Shown one piece after another: positions 24,873 to 34,145 of a stretch of DNA of 53,008 bases. The notes beneath the pieces are model-generated. The model saw nothing but the letters and a program-made list of their open reading frames with translations, had not been told where the DNA came from and did not search any database. The stretch is from Bacteroidota bacterium (GTDB lineage Bacteria; Bacteroidota; Bacteroidia; Bacteroidales; Bacteroidaceae), in assembly GCA_023458215.1 (NCBI GenBank), contig JAEXAJ010000181.1, positions 1 to 53,008 on the forward strand, in the 5' to 3' direction. Position 1 is the stretch's first letter. Each line of letters starts with the position of its first letter. The translations under genes and the position numbers were made by a program.

Positions 24873-27593
24873 ATGAAACACTTAGGCAAACCATCAGCTT
24901 CCCTACTTCCCTACCTGCACAAGATGCCATCTTATACAGCACAAGATGGCATCTCATACAACACAAGATGGCATCTTGTGCAGCAAAGGGTATTGAGTTC
25001 CATCTCTCATGCAATAGTCTTACTGCTGAAAGGAAGTAATGACAGAGTGATTACGGGCTTATGTCTCTGCTGCGCGCTATTCTTCTGCCAGCGGATACAA
25101 GCGCAAACACTGAGCGGTGCGATATGTGAGGAGGAAAGTAAAAGTCCGCTGGAAGGAGCCATGATTAGCGTGCTACGTGGCAATATGATGATAGATTATG
25201 CGCTGACCGATGCCCGAGGGCAATATTCCTTGCCTTGGAAGCATGACGGTACCTTGCAGGTCAGTGTTTCAATGTTGGGATATAAACAGCAGGTTCGTAA
25301 CGTTTCATCAGCGGGAGTGCTGAATATATGGCTGCAATCAGAATCTATCTTGCTGAACGAAGTGCAAATACGTCCGGGGCGTATCAGTACACGGAAAGAT
25401 ACCGTCAGGTATAACCTGGCGGACTTCGTATCTTCCAAAGATGTACATATCAAAGACGTTCTGAAGAAACTGCCGGGAGTGGATGTGGAAGATAACGGAC
25501 AAGTAATGTATAAAGGAAAAGCAATAGACCACTTCCTTGTAGAAGGCATGGACGTAACCGGCGGACGCTACAACCAGGTAAACAACAACCTCAGCGCCAA
25601 AGCCGTGAAAGCAGCGGAAATCATGGAAAACTATCAATCGGTAAAGGCGTTGAAAGGCAAAATCAATTCCGATGAAGTGGCGCTAAACCTGCAACTCGAC
25701 CCGAAAGCCCGCGACCAGTGGATTGTAAACAACACATTAGGCTTGGGCTGGAATGAAGCCTTGTTGTGGGATGCCTCCGTCAACGCCCTGCAACTGGGTA
25801 AGGGCAATCAAAGCATCTATAGCTACAAGACCAATAACACCGGCACTGATCTCAGCCGCGAACAAACCGTCCTGACGAATAATTCCTCACAGGAGATTCC
25901 TCTTTACCACTTCCTTACTCAACCCACTATCAGTGCCCCGCTGGACAAAGAACGACTGCTCTTCAACCAAACGCATACACTGAACACCAATCGCATGTAC
26001 AAATGGAATGACGAGCAATCCTTACGACTGCAAGCCGGATATACCCACGACCGAATCAACCAGCAACGCCGAAACACGCAAATCTTTTACCAACCGGAGG
26101 ATACCATCAGCATAAACGAGACCTATCACTACCGCCTGTTGAGCGACGCCGCCCATCTGGAGGCGAACTACGAAAACAACTCCGCCAAACATTACCTGGC
26201 AAACCGCTTCCTCCTGGAAGGTGAATCCAACCGAGGAGCTTCTCCCGAGTTGCAACAAACCATCCGTACCTCCCAACTGACTGCCAAAAACTTCTTCAAC
26301 TTCATTCGCAACAGAGAGACAGGTACTTGGGAGTTCAATTCAGCCACACAATATGCCTACCTGCCGTCTTCCCTTTCATTATCCAACGGCAAGAATACGT
26401 ATGAGCAACAGAACCTATATACCCACAACAAAGGCAGTTATCTGAGAAAGCATAACGGCTTCACCAGGCAATACACTGCCGGAATGCAAGGGGAATGGGA
26501 CAAGGTATCTCTCTCTGACGCCTCCTCTAACAAAGAGTCTTATTCCCCTTCTAACTTTTCCATCTATCTTTCTCCACACTTTGAATTGGAACGGAATAAA
26601 TGGTTGGTCAGTCTCTCCACACCTGTAAAGTTCCAACGTTACTTTGAGCAGCAACGTTCTTTTCTGTTCTTTAACCCGAAAGTTTACCTACGATACCAGT
26701 TGGATTATCACTGGAAGTTCTCCCTTTACGGCAGACTGAACCGTTCGGCAGGAGATATCACAGACTTATGTCCATCTATTTACCGGACTGATTATCGCAC
26801 CTGGAGAAACGGGAACGGACTGTTCCCCGTCAGTACCGAGCAACTCTACAATCTTTACGGAGAGTATAAAAATACGGTACAAGAGTTCTTCGTCACGGCT
26901 ACATTGGCTTATCAGCGCACTCATTATAATACGCTGAACGAACAAAGCATATCCGAAGGCGCCCTTGTCTATACACGCCGCAAGCATAGTAACTACACCC
27001 ATAACTGGTCTTTGCTGAGTACCCTCTCCAAAGGTTTCTTCGATTGGAACCTGAAGACTTCACTGAACCTGCAACTCAGCCGCAGTACGGGACAGCAGTT
27101 GACGAAGATTTCGAACGCAACCTCTATCGCTGCTCAGAAAGAGTCTGCCGGCAATAGCTTATTGCAAAACTACCGCTACGATTATCTGAAAGTTGAGCCG
27201 AAAGTGATATGGTCGCCTGCCCAAGCTTTCGAAGCGGAATATCAGGCAACCATCGGTTATGGTGGAAGCAAGATAGGAAGTGACACTCACCTTACTCCGC
27301 TACTGGATGTGGTACAACGGTTGCGTCTATCCTATAGCGTCGGACCGATCGACCTGCGTCTTTCCGGCGAGTATTACCGCAATGACCTAGGCGGCAATAC
27401 GCATCTCAACACCCTACTGGCTGATGCAGCACTTGTCTATAAGGTAAAGAAATGGAGATTTGAAGCAGAAGTGAACAACCTATTCAATAAGAAAGAATAT
27501 GCTTATACAATCTATTCAGCTACGCAAAGCTATACTTCACGACTGAATATCCGTGCGAGGGAGGTAGTTGCGAAAGTTGCTATAAGCTATTAA
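24873..27593 (+). CDS. TonB-receptor-like outer-membrane protein with carboxypeptidase-regulatory domain
   Basis: Up to 906 residues. A hydrophobic export signal (ITGLCLCCALFFC...IQAQ) appears only at about 60-78, then a carboxypeptidase-regulatory domain (TLSGAICEEESKSPLEGAMI) at about 79-165, a plug-like part (VLKKLPGVDVEDNGQ) and a beta barrel ending in VVAKVAISY. The start is doubtful: the only ATGs in frame with this reading (24873, 24924) lie 5' of or within three 22-base palindromic repeats, whereas TTG at 24993 (with AAAGGG just before it) lies after them and would give a normal N-terminus. It is co-oriented with the GLPGLI gene and probably forms an outer-membrane export or uptake unit with it. 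Confidence 0.83.
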   Translation: MKHLGKPSASLLPYLHKMPSYTAQDGISYNTRWHLVQQRVLSSISHAIVLLLKGSNDRVITGLCLCCALFFCQRIQAQTLSGAICEEESKSPLEGAMISVLRGNMMIDYALTDARGQYSLPWKHDGTLQVSVSMLGYKQQVRNVSSAGVLNIWLQSESILLNEVQIRPGRISTRKDTVRYNLADFVSSKDVHIKDVLKKLPGVDVEDNGQVMYKGKAIDHFLVEGMDVTGGRYNQVNNNLSAKAVKAAEIMENYQSVKALKGKINSDEVALNLQLDPKARDQWIVNNTLGLGWNEALLWDASVNALQLGKGNQSIYSYKTNNTGTDLSREQTVLTNNSSQEIPLYHFLTQPTISAPLDKERLLFNQTHTLNTNRMYKWNDEQSLRLQAGYTHDRINQQRRNTQIFYQPEDTISINETYHYRLLSDAAHLEANYENNSAKHYLANRFLLEGESNRGASPELQQTIRTSQLTAKNFFNFIRNRETGTWEFNSATQYAYLPSSLSLSNGKNTYEQQNLYTHNKGSYLRKHNGFTRQYTAGMQGEWDKVSLSDASSNKESYSPSNFSIYLSPHFELERNKWLVSLSTPVKFQRYFEQQRSFLFFNPKVYLRYQLDYHWKFSLYGRLNRSAGDITDLCPSIYRTDYRTWRNGNGLFPVSTEQLYNLYGEYKNTVQEFFVTATLAYQRTHYNTLNEQSISEGALVYTRRKHSNYTHNWSLLSTLSKGFFDWNLKTSLNLQLSRSTGQQLTKISNATSIAAQKESAGNSLLQNYRYDYLKVEPKVIWSPAQAFEAEYQATIGYGGSKIGSDTHLTPLLDVVQRLRLSYSVGPIDLRLSGEYYRNDLGGNTHLNTLLADAALVYKVKKWRFEAEVNNLFNKKEYAYTIYSATQSYTSRLNIRAREVVAKVAISY
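24918..24983 (+). repeat. Three tandem 22-bp palindromic repeats
   Basis: Units at 24918-24939, 24940-24961 and 24962-24983. Each holds AAGATGsCATCT. The third reads CACAAGATGGCATCTTGTG, a perfect 9-bp palindrome with one central base. The unit length is not a multiple of three, so each unit is read in a different frame by the overlapping gene. They lie at the 5' end of the receptor gene. Confidence 0.85.
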
Positions 27594-27637
27594 TGTGATT
27601 CAATTTATAGATAACTCAATTTTGACGGGTTATGAAC

Positions 27638-28312
27638 CTAACAACAACTTATAACTGCATATACCAGCATCCCTACTATAGTCAACACCCCTATCAGTAT
27701 GGGTGCATAGGCCTCTTTCACCTGCTTAGCCTGCTTATATCCGCTTACCAGCATAAACAGCCGATACATCAAATAAGCACCTATTGCACCGACAATAGTT
27801 CCTGCTAACAGATCTCCCGGATAGTGCACACCCAGATATACGCGAGAATAGCAAGTCAGGAAAGCCCACGCCATCATATAAAGCGTAAGCCACTTCTGCC
27901 GGAATACAAAGAATATATAGAATGCCAATCCGAAAGTATTCGACGCATGGCAAGAGGGGAAACCATACCGTCCTCCCCGGTGATTATTCACAATATGCAC
28001 CAGTTCCGAAAGCGGATTATTCAGATTGGAAGGGCGCATGCGCTCTACGTAGGGACGTATCAAAGTAGCACATACCTGATCGGCAAAAGTAATGGTCAGC
28101 GCAACACCTATTGCACACATTAATGTCACCTTCCACGAAAAATTGCGTAACATCACGTATAGAAGGGCGGCATACATCGGAACCCATACCCACTTCCCGC
28201 TATACGCACTCATAAAGTAATCAAAGAAAGTATTATGCATCCGGTTGATAGACAGGAACAGATCGGTATCCACATCAATTAACCCTTGCAGGGCATCCAT
28301 AAGTAATATCAT
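27638..28312 (-). CDS. PAP2 family phosphatase (LpxE/LpxF-like)
   Basis: A 224-residue protein with six hydrophobic segments. The three PAP2 motifs are present: RPYVERMRPSN, FPSCHASNTFG (the usual PSGH is PSCH here) and SRVYLGVHYPGD. These enzymes remove phosphate from lipids such as undecaprenyl diphosphate, phosphatidate or lipid A. Bacteroides LpxF, which strips the lipid A 4'-phosphate and gives polymyxin resistance, belongs to this superfamily; whether this is that gene cannot be settled by reading. It follows the LTA-synthase-like gene by 3 bases and is clearly co-transcribed with it. Confidence 0.85.
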   Translation of the reverse strand: MILLMDALQGLIDVDTDLFLSINRMHNTFFDYFMSAYSGKWVWVPMYAALLYVMLRNFSWKVTLMCAIGVALTITFADQVCATLIRPYVERMRPSNLNNPLSELVHIVNNHRGGRYGFPSCHASNTFGLAFYIFFVFRQKWLTLYMMAWAFLTCYSRVYLGVHYPGDLLAGTIVGAIGAYLMYRLFMLVSGYKQAKQVKEAYAPILIGVLTIVGMLVYAVISCC

Positions 28313-28315
28313 AAA

Positions 28316-30211
28316 TTATCGTTTAGCTAAGTCATCATATAGTTTCTGCAAATAAGCTTTGCCTAAGGGCAGGTTCTTACCTTTCTCCGTACCTTCGTCC
28401 ACAGCCACGGCATCAGCCTGACAATTAAAGATCACTTGATTGTCTGCCGTTACCAACCCGAAGGCATCGGGTACGGTGAAGAACGCAAAGTGAGGTGAAT
28501 GTGGATTAAGCATATCTTTGCTGAATGTAAATTCATTATGGGGAATTGCCAACTGCGACAATAATGTAGCGGCAATATCCTGCTGGGAACCATATACGTC
28601 AACCCGTCTCGGACTCCGGATAGCCCCTCCCACCATCAAGAGAGGTATCTGATAGCGTTCAACATCTAAATTGCTAATATGTTCGGGATAGGCTCCCAAA
28701 TGATCGGGAACAAAGACGATAACCGTATTTTTCCACTGTGGCAATTCCCTGAACTGCTTCACAAAATCGCCTATACAACTATCTGTATAAGCAAAGGCAT
28801 TCAATCGGTTATTGTCCAAACGATGATAAGGAACTTCAAACGGTTCGTGACTGCTGGACGTCTGCAATACGCGGAAATGAGGCGTATTCTTTTCTTTCCC
28901 CTCCAAAGACTCCGTTTTCAAATCTTCCAGCAAACGTTTGAAGACCAGTTCATCATGTGCTCCCCATTTGCTCAGTCGTTCGGAGACGGGAAAGTCCTGA
29001 TCGGAAATAATATTCTCGAAGCCCGAAGAGATCAGGTAAGAACGCATATTGGTAAAGTCCGCATCACCACCATAATAATACTTAGTGGCATAACCTTCTT
29101 TCTTCAAACTACCTGCAATAGCCGGAATGGACTGTGTCTTGCGGGGATACTTCATGATACTTGTGGTAGGCTGTGCCGGATATCCGCTCAGAATAGCTAC
29201 CAAGCCACGGTCTGTACGGAAACTATTGGCATAGAAGTTCGTAAAGAGTACCCCCTCCTTACTCAAGCTATCCAAATGAACGGCAATATTTGGTTCTCCG
29301 CCCAAGCTGGTCATCAGTTTGGAAGAGAAACTTTCCAAAATCACGAAAAGCACATCAGGACGCTTGGTATTAAACAAAGTATGCAGGGAATCGGCAGACT
29401 GGCGTAAAGAATCAACCACTACTACTGTCTCTCCCGAAACAGCCGGATCTACCAAACCTTCAAAGATTTTATCAGCTTCCGAAGCTTCCATAAAACGGTA
29501 TTGACTACCAAAATCTTTTTGTTTGGATAGTGACTCCATCAAACTAAATGCCGGATTGATGGCAGCATGGTTCAGCTTTTGGTTGGGACTGAAATATACC
29601 TTGCCCACATTCATTGTAGAAACTGTAAATCCTCCGCGAATCGGGATAAAAAGTAAACCCGTCAATAATAATAAAATACCGGATACCCTCAACCTACGGT
29701 AAGGTAACTTCATCTGCAAGAGCTGCTTTTTTCTTAATAGCACCGCCTTGAAGATGTTATACAGTATTGCCGCATAAATAGCCATGGCTACAATCCCTCC
29801 TAACACCATCCAAATGCTGACACTGGCCACCGCATCCTTAGGAGAAGAAAAGAAATAAAACAGAGGAGTGGCGTCCAGACGGAAACCCCAATACTCATAC
29901 AATCCCAAATCAACAGTGAATATAATTGAAAGCAGAACAGAAACGAAAAGGAAATAGCCGCACCAAATGCGATGAAGGGTATTAGAAAGTGACCAAGCAG
30001 ATACGATGAAGAGAAAACCGGGAATGGCAGTCAGATAACCGGCCAAAGATAAATCCAATGGTAACCCGTGCCAGACGACATTGAACCAGTCCATCCAAGA
30101 AACATCCGTATATTGTGACCGGTAATACATCATAAACAACGGCTTCTGCACTACAAAAATGCAAATAAGCAAACAGTATGTTTTGATAAACCCTATAACC
30201 CTTTCTTTCAT
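28316..30211 (-). CDS. LTA-synthase-like sulfatase-superfamily membrane enzyme
   Basis: A 631-residue protein. The first 210 residues form about five transmembrane helices. The rest is an alkaline-phosphatase-superfamily domain: VLFVILESFSS (metal-binding Glu), ANSFRTDRGLVAILSG (Thr nucleophile), YYYGGDADF and VFVPDHLG (Asp, His). This is the plan of LtaS, OpgB and phosphoethanolamine transferases. Since Bacteroides lacks lipoteichoic acid, a transferase acting on lipid A, glycans or phospholipids is more likely. The PAP2 gene follows at once, suggesting a shared role in envelope lipid modification. A possible -7 box (TATTTTTG, 30241-30248 on this strand) precedes it. Confidence 0.85.
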   Translation of the reverse strand: MKERVIGFIKTYCLLICIFVVQKPLFMMYYRSQYTDVSWMDWFNVVWHGLPLDLSLAGYLTAIPGFLFIVSAWSLSNTLHRIWCGYFLFVSVLLSIIFTVDLGLYEYWGFRLDATPLFYFFSSPKDAVASVSIWMVLGGIVAMAIYAAILYNIFKAVLLRKKQLLQMKLPYRRLRVSGILLLLTGLLFIPIRGGFTVSTMNVGKVYFSPNQKLNHAAINPAFSLMESLSKQKDFGSQYRFMEASEADKIFEGLVDPAVSGETVVVVDSLRQSADSLHTLFNTKRPDVLFVILESFSSKLMTSLGGEPNIAVHLDSLSKEGVLFTNFYANSFRTDRGLVAILSGYPAQPTTSIMKYPRKTQSIPAIAGSLKKEGYATKYYYGGDADFTNMRSYLISSGFENIISDQDFPVSERLSKWGAHDELVFKRLLEDLKTESLEGKEKNTPHFRVLQTSSSHEPFEVPYHRLDNNRLNAFAYTDSCIGDFVKQFRELPQWKNTVIVFVPDHLGAYPEHISNLDVERYQIPLLMVGGAIRSPRRVDVYGSQQDIAATLLSQLAIPHNEFTFSKDMLNPHSPHFAFFTVPDAFGLVTADNQVIFNCQADAVAVDEGTEKGKNLPLGKAYLQKLYDDLAKR

Positions 30212-30350
30212 TTGTGCTTTATCTTATATAATAGAAAGCACAAAAATAAATGTTTTTATTCTAATTATCGCTTATATTGGTAGAGAATTACGATAAAAGA
30301 TAGAGTTATAGGGTAATTATCAGAGAAATAGGCATTGATTACCTTGACAT

Positions 30351-32141
30351 CTATTCCTCCAGCTTCAAATTTGTAACCCGTTCCAAGGTGAACCGGTTTT
30401 TGTTAGAATGATAGGGTTTGTATTCTGAGTTCTTCTTTATGACATTGCCACGGAACAGCAACCCATCTACGGATTTAGCATACAGTATGGGCGAATCGAA
30501 TGTATCAAACTCATTGTTTTCTATCACAATTCCCCCTTCTTTACCACCATGGAAGTATTTTTGTTGTCCGTCCAAATCGGGAATCTCAGGATATATGGAG
30601 ATAACAGCCTCGGTGAATTGGTAAAGACTGGTCAATGCATTGATAAATCGGTTGTTACGGATAATTACATTGCGGCAAGCACCTGTTTCATACCACCCGT
30701 TGCAATCGCCACACAACAAGATAGCCGTACCCGCTGTATGGTCAAAGAGGTTATTCTCTACCACCGTCATCTGTGGCGTACTGAATAATGCACCCCGTGC
30801 GCGATTATTACGAATTACATTCCCGGCAAACAGCACTTCGGGAGTCCACGTCAAGTTTTCAATGCCAAAGCCGTCTTTCTCGCTAATGGCAGCATCCAAC
30901 GGTTCTTTGAAAGTGATGAGATACTCGCGCGCACCTTCTATCTGCCCTTTATCAGAAGGACGGATGGAAACAATTTTATTCGAATCTCCTACCAGCTCCA
31001 TTGTTCTTGAACGTACAAACTGCACATCGTCTGCGGGACGCCCCCACTCAAATCCCCATGACTGGTCGTGCATATAACGTCCAACTAAAGTATGGTCATC
31101 TACCCGTTTCACAACTTTCAGATAGGTGCCGTGCACATTGATGGCATCGTCCATCATTCCTTCATAAAGTCCGTTACAAGATACGATCTTACCTTTACAT
31201 CCGGAGAAGTGAGTGGCATCGGCCTGAGCCGTGAAGTAACGGGGATCATCCTCGCCCTTCAAACAAACTCCGAACTTCTCAAGGGTAATATTCTCACTGA
31301 ATTGTGCCAACAATCCCATTCCTTCGGCATAATGCACCTTTACGTTCTCTATCAGTGTATTTACATCGTGCGACAAGAAGATGCCGGGAGTGGGACGTCC
31401 CCATCCACGCATAATAAAGAACATGCCGGGTTTAAGACGTTTTTCCTTCCAAGCAGGCACATGGATTCTACCCGGAGATACTTCACGCGCCCCCTTTGTC
31501 CGGCAACTAAGATCGCCCGTGTTATAAACCAAATGCCGGGTATCACCTTCGAAAACAACACCCCAACTAGGACGGACAGTCCATCCTTCCCCATAAGTTT
31601 CGAAAACAGAATCCTTAGTAATGCGATAGTTCACCCAGGGAGCCGGTTCAAAGGTTATTCCCGTTTCCGGACTACTTTCCACTATTTTTATCTGAGCGAT
31701 ATGGGGCGTAGCAAAATCTATACTGAAATTCTTCAGGCTGCAATTTGTAGAATGCAGCAAAGAAACCGGAAGCATACGTCCATGAAAAATGAATTGCGCA
31801 CCATTACCATCCAAAGTAAGGTTCTTCATGCCTTCCAATGCAATACCTACCTTTTTAGGATTGTCCTGATCGTGGTTGGAGATGTAATACTCACGCACTG
31901 CCGATCCTTTCTCATAGAAGTTATATTGTCCGTTCGAGAAGCGAATCACAATACTATCACCCTCTTTAGCTTCAGCCTTAATCTTTTGAAGTGCTTTTTG
32001 CAAAACAGGAGAAGCATTCTTCTTGGTGTCAGGTTTCAGTCCGAATGAGGACACATCATATATTTTCAAATTTTGAGCATTCGTGAAAGTCGCCGTACCC
32101 AGCAATAGAATACCCAGTAGTGTCTTAACAAGAAGTTTCAT
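30351..32141 (-). CDS. GH110 alpha-1,3-galactosidase
   Basis: A 596-residue secreted protein (signal peptide ending FTNAQ). It is a right-handed beta-helix enzyme: many N-rich turns such as NLTLDGNGAQF, NVIRNNRAR and NNLFDHTAG. The paired acids in YEGMMDDAINVHG (Asp331, Asp332) match the GH110 active site. GH110 enzymes remove terminal alpha-1,3-galactose from blood group B or linear Gal-alpha-1,3-Gal glycans. It is the last gene of the polysaccharide-utilisation operon, 145 bases after susD, with a strong hairpin in the gap. It should act at the cell surface or in the periplasm on mucin-type host glycans. Confidence 0.88.
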   Translation of the reverse strand: MKLLVKTLLGILLLGTATFTNAQNLKIYDVSSFGLKPDTKKNASPVLQKALQKIKAEAKEGDSIVIRFSNGQYNFYEKGSAVREYYISNHDQDNPKKVGIALEGMKNLTLDGNGAQFIFHGRMLPVSLLHSTNCSLKNFSIDFATPHIAQIKIVESSPETGITFEPAPWVNYRITKDSVFETYGEGWTVRPSWGVVFEGDTRHLVYNTGDLSCRTKGAREVSPGRIHVPAWKEKRLKPGMFFIMRGWGRPTPGIFLSHDVNTLIENVKVHYAEGMGLLAQFSENITLEKFGVCLKGEDDPRYFTAQADATHFSGCKGKIVSCNGLYEGMMDDAINVHGTYLKVVKRVDDHTLVGRYMHDQSWGFEWGRPADDVQFVRSRTMELVGDSNKIVSIRPSDKGQIEGAREYLITFKEPLDAAISEKDGFGIENLTWTPEVLFAGNVIRNNRARGALFSTPQMTVVENNLFDHTAGTAILLCGDCNGWYETGACRNVIIRNNRFINALTSLYQFTEAVISIYPEIPDLDGQQKYFHGGKEGGIVIENNEFDTFDSPILYAKSVDGLLFRGNVIKKNSEYKPYHSNKNRFTLERVTNLKLEE

Positions 32142-32210
32142 TTCTAATCTATGTTTTAATTAGTATATTCAAGAATTAGTGAGGAACCATGTGTTTTCCG
32201 GGATAAAGAT

Positions 32211-32244
32211 ACGGGATATACCTGACTTCTCCGGTATATCCCGT
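32211..32244 (-). terminator. Intercistronic hairpin between susD and the GH110 gene
   Basis: Perfect 12-bp stem, 32211-32222 with 32233-32244, loop 10 bases. On the minus strand no good T-run follows. It more likely protects or partly attenuates the mRNA between susD and the enzyme gene than ends it. Confidence 0.6.
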
Positions 32245-32286
32245 TACTAAAAATCAAACTATACAGTTCGCAAATTATTTATCCTA

Positions 32287-34125
32287 TCAATATCCCGGAT
32301 TCTGGTCATCCTTCAACAAAGGATTCACATCCATTGCACCGGTAGGAATAGGCATCAAGATCAAACGATCACCCCAGGTTTTATCTATCACAACATACTT
32401 GTTCCACTTCTGTTCTTGCACGTCGAACCCACCACAAGGAGCAGTACTTTCACCATTCATCACTTCGCGGCAATATTCCGTACCGTACCGACGGATGTCG
32501 TCAAAGCGATGTCCTTCGGCTGCAAGCTCAATACGTCGTTCATTACGTACAAACTCCAAAGCAGCATCTTTGCTCAAGTTTACCGGTGCGTCGGGCATAC
32601 CACAACGGTCACGCAGATCGTTTATAGCCGCTCTTGCCTCATCGTCCCATCCTTTATTCATGACGCGCGCTTCGGCGAAAGTGAGCAACACCTCTGCATA
32701 CCGTATAACCGGATAATCTTCTACACTCGCCCATCCCTGGTAAGGTGTGAGAGATACCAATTTACGATAACTATAACCGGTCCAGGATTCATTGCCATCG
32801 TCTCCGGCCTTGAAAGGATCCCACATATAATAGAAGTCACCTACGAAATCAGTCTCTTGCCAACCCTTCAGCGGAAATAGAATAGACGCATACAAGCGGC
32901 TGTCACGATTGCGGAACTCATTCATATAAGGAATTGACTTCAAATCGAGTGTAGGAACTTTTGTTCTGAAAGCACTCGGGGATACGGAAGAATAAGTGGT
33001 TCTTCCCTCTTTATCTTTACCGGTAGTCGTGAAGTATTTCACCCACATATCCGAGAACATGTTACGTCTGCTCTCTTCCGTAATCTTGGCACGAACAGTT
33101 TTGCCATCAATATCCCAATAAGCATCGACCAAATCTTGCATAGGCTCGAAAGAAGAGTAACCCGAACCCATCTGACTAGGGCGAATGTAAGTATAGCGTG
33201 TCCAATCATTATTATTGTCATCGGCCATATACTCTCTTGTCAAGATATACTCAGGATTTGTAGGACTGGCATTTTCTTTATGCCACAGCGTTTCATAACT
33301 GAACAAACCTTGCATAAACTTTTCCTTCGATACACCCAATGAAGCTAAATGGTCGAAATCAATGTATTGCTCCATTTCTGCAGCTTCCTTCATTTGAGCT
33401 GCATTAAGTGAGGTAACACGGAATAGTGAATGATGACCTTCGGAGATAACCAGTTTTGCCGAAGCTTCCGCCTCTGCAAAGTTACCGAAATAAAGAGCAG
33501 CTCGTGCACGAAGCGCCAAGGCAGCAGCACGTGTTATGCGACCGGCTTCGTTAAACTCGCTATCATCGTAACTATCAGGCAAGATGTCAGCAATCTGCTT
33601 GAGCTCGGTTAGTATAAAGTCGTGGACCTTTTCTACCGGATCACGCGGCACGTTGGGTACATTATAATCGGGTACATCGGTGAAAATGTATGCTTTACCA
33701 AACTTTACAGTCAACTCCAGATACCTCCATGCACGGAAGAAACGGGCTTCGGCTTTCATACGCTCCTTCAGGGCCTCGTCCATGTCGCATTGATCTACAT
33801 TTTGTATAAATGTATTAGCCACACGTACTGTGCTGTAGCTGTAGTTCCAGTTATCATCACCAGCAGTGATACCATTGGTTTGCACCAATTCAAACGGACC
33901 TTCCCACGGTTTATGGCTATGGGCATTGTCGGTACACATTTCATCCCAAATATCCATGCCGGACAACTCGGCATACAAACCGTTCAGAGCTGCCCAGGCA
34001 TCCTTATCAGTCTTCCAGAAGGTTTCGGTAGCAATATCCGAAGGGGGAATCACATCCAAATCACAAGAACTCACCGACACACAAAGCAGTGCCGAAAATG
34101 TAATATATTTGAATTTAAGTTTCAT
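32287..34125 (-). CDS. SusD/RagB family glycan-binding lipoprotein
   Basis: A 612-residue outer-membrane lipoprotein (lipobox VSSC, Cys21, then DLDVIPPSD, the typical SusD start). It is mainly helical with TPR-type repeats and ends in the usual LILMPIPTGAMDVNPLL...NPGY. SusD proteins sit as a lid on the SusC barrel and bind the glycan. It lies 20 bases after susC, so they form one operon. The substrate is probably a host glycan with alpha-1,3-linked galactose, judged from the neighbouring enzyme. Confidence 0.95.
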   Translation of the reverse strand: MKLKFKYITFSALLCVSVSSCDLDVIPPSDIATETFWKTDKDAWAALNGLYAELSGMDIWDEMCTDNAHSHKPWEGPFELVQTNGITAGDDNWNYSYSTVRVANTFIQNVDQCDMDEALKERMKAEARFFRAWRYLELTVKFGKAYIFTDVPDYNVPNVPRDPVEKVHDFILTELKQIADILPDSYDDSEFNEAGRITRAAALALRARAALYFGNFAEAEASAKLVISEGHHSLFRVTSLNAAQMKEAAEMEQYIDFDHLASLGVSKEKFMQGLFSYETLWHKENASPTNPEYILTREYMADDNNNDWTRYTYIRPSQMGSGYSSFEPMQDLVDAYWDIDGKTVRAKITEESRRNMFSDMWVKYFTTTGKDKEGRTTYSSVSPSAFRTKVPTLDLKSIPYMNEFRNRDSRLYASILFPLKGWQETDFVGDFYYMWDPFKAGDDGNESWTGYSYRKLVSLTPYQGWASVEDYPVIRYAEVLLTFAEARVMNKGWDDEARAAINDLRDRCGMPDAPVNLSKDAALEFVRNERRIELAAEGHRFDDIRRYGTEYCREVMNGESTAPCGGFDVQEQKWNKYVVIDKTWGDRLILMPIPTGAMDVNPLLKDDQNPGY

Positions 34126-34145
34126 AACTTTTACTTTTATATTAT

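Noticed and set aside
24918..24983. CRISPR array
   Set aside because: Three short palindromic tandem units with no spacers and no cas genes.
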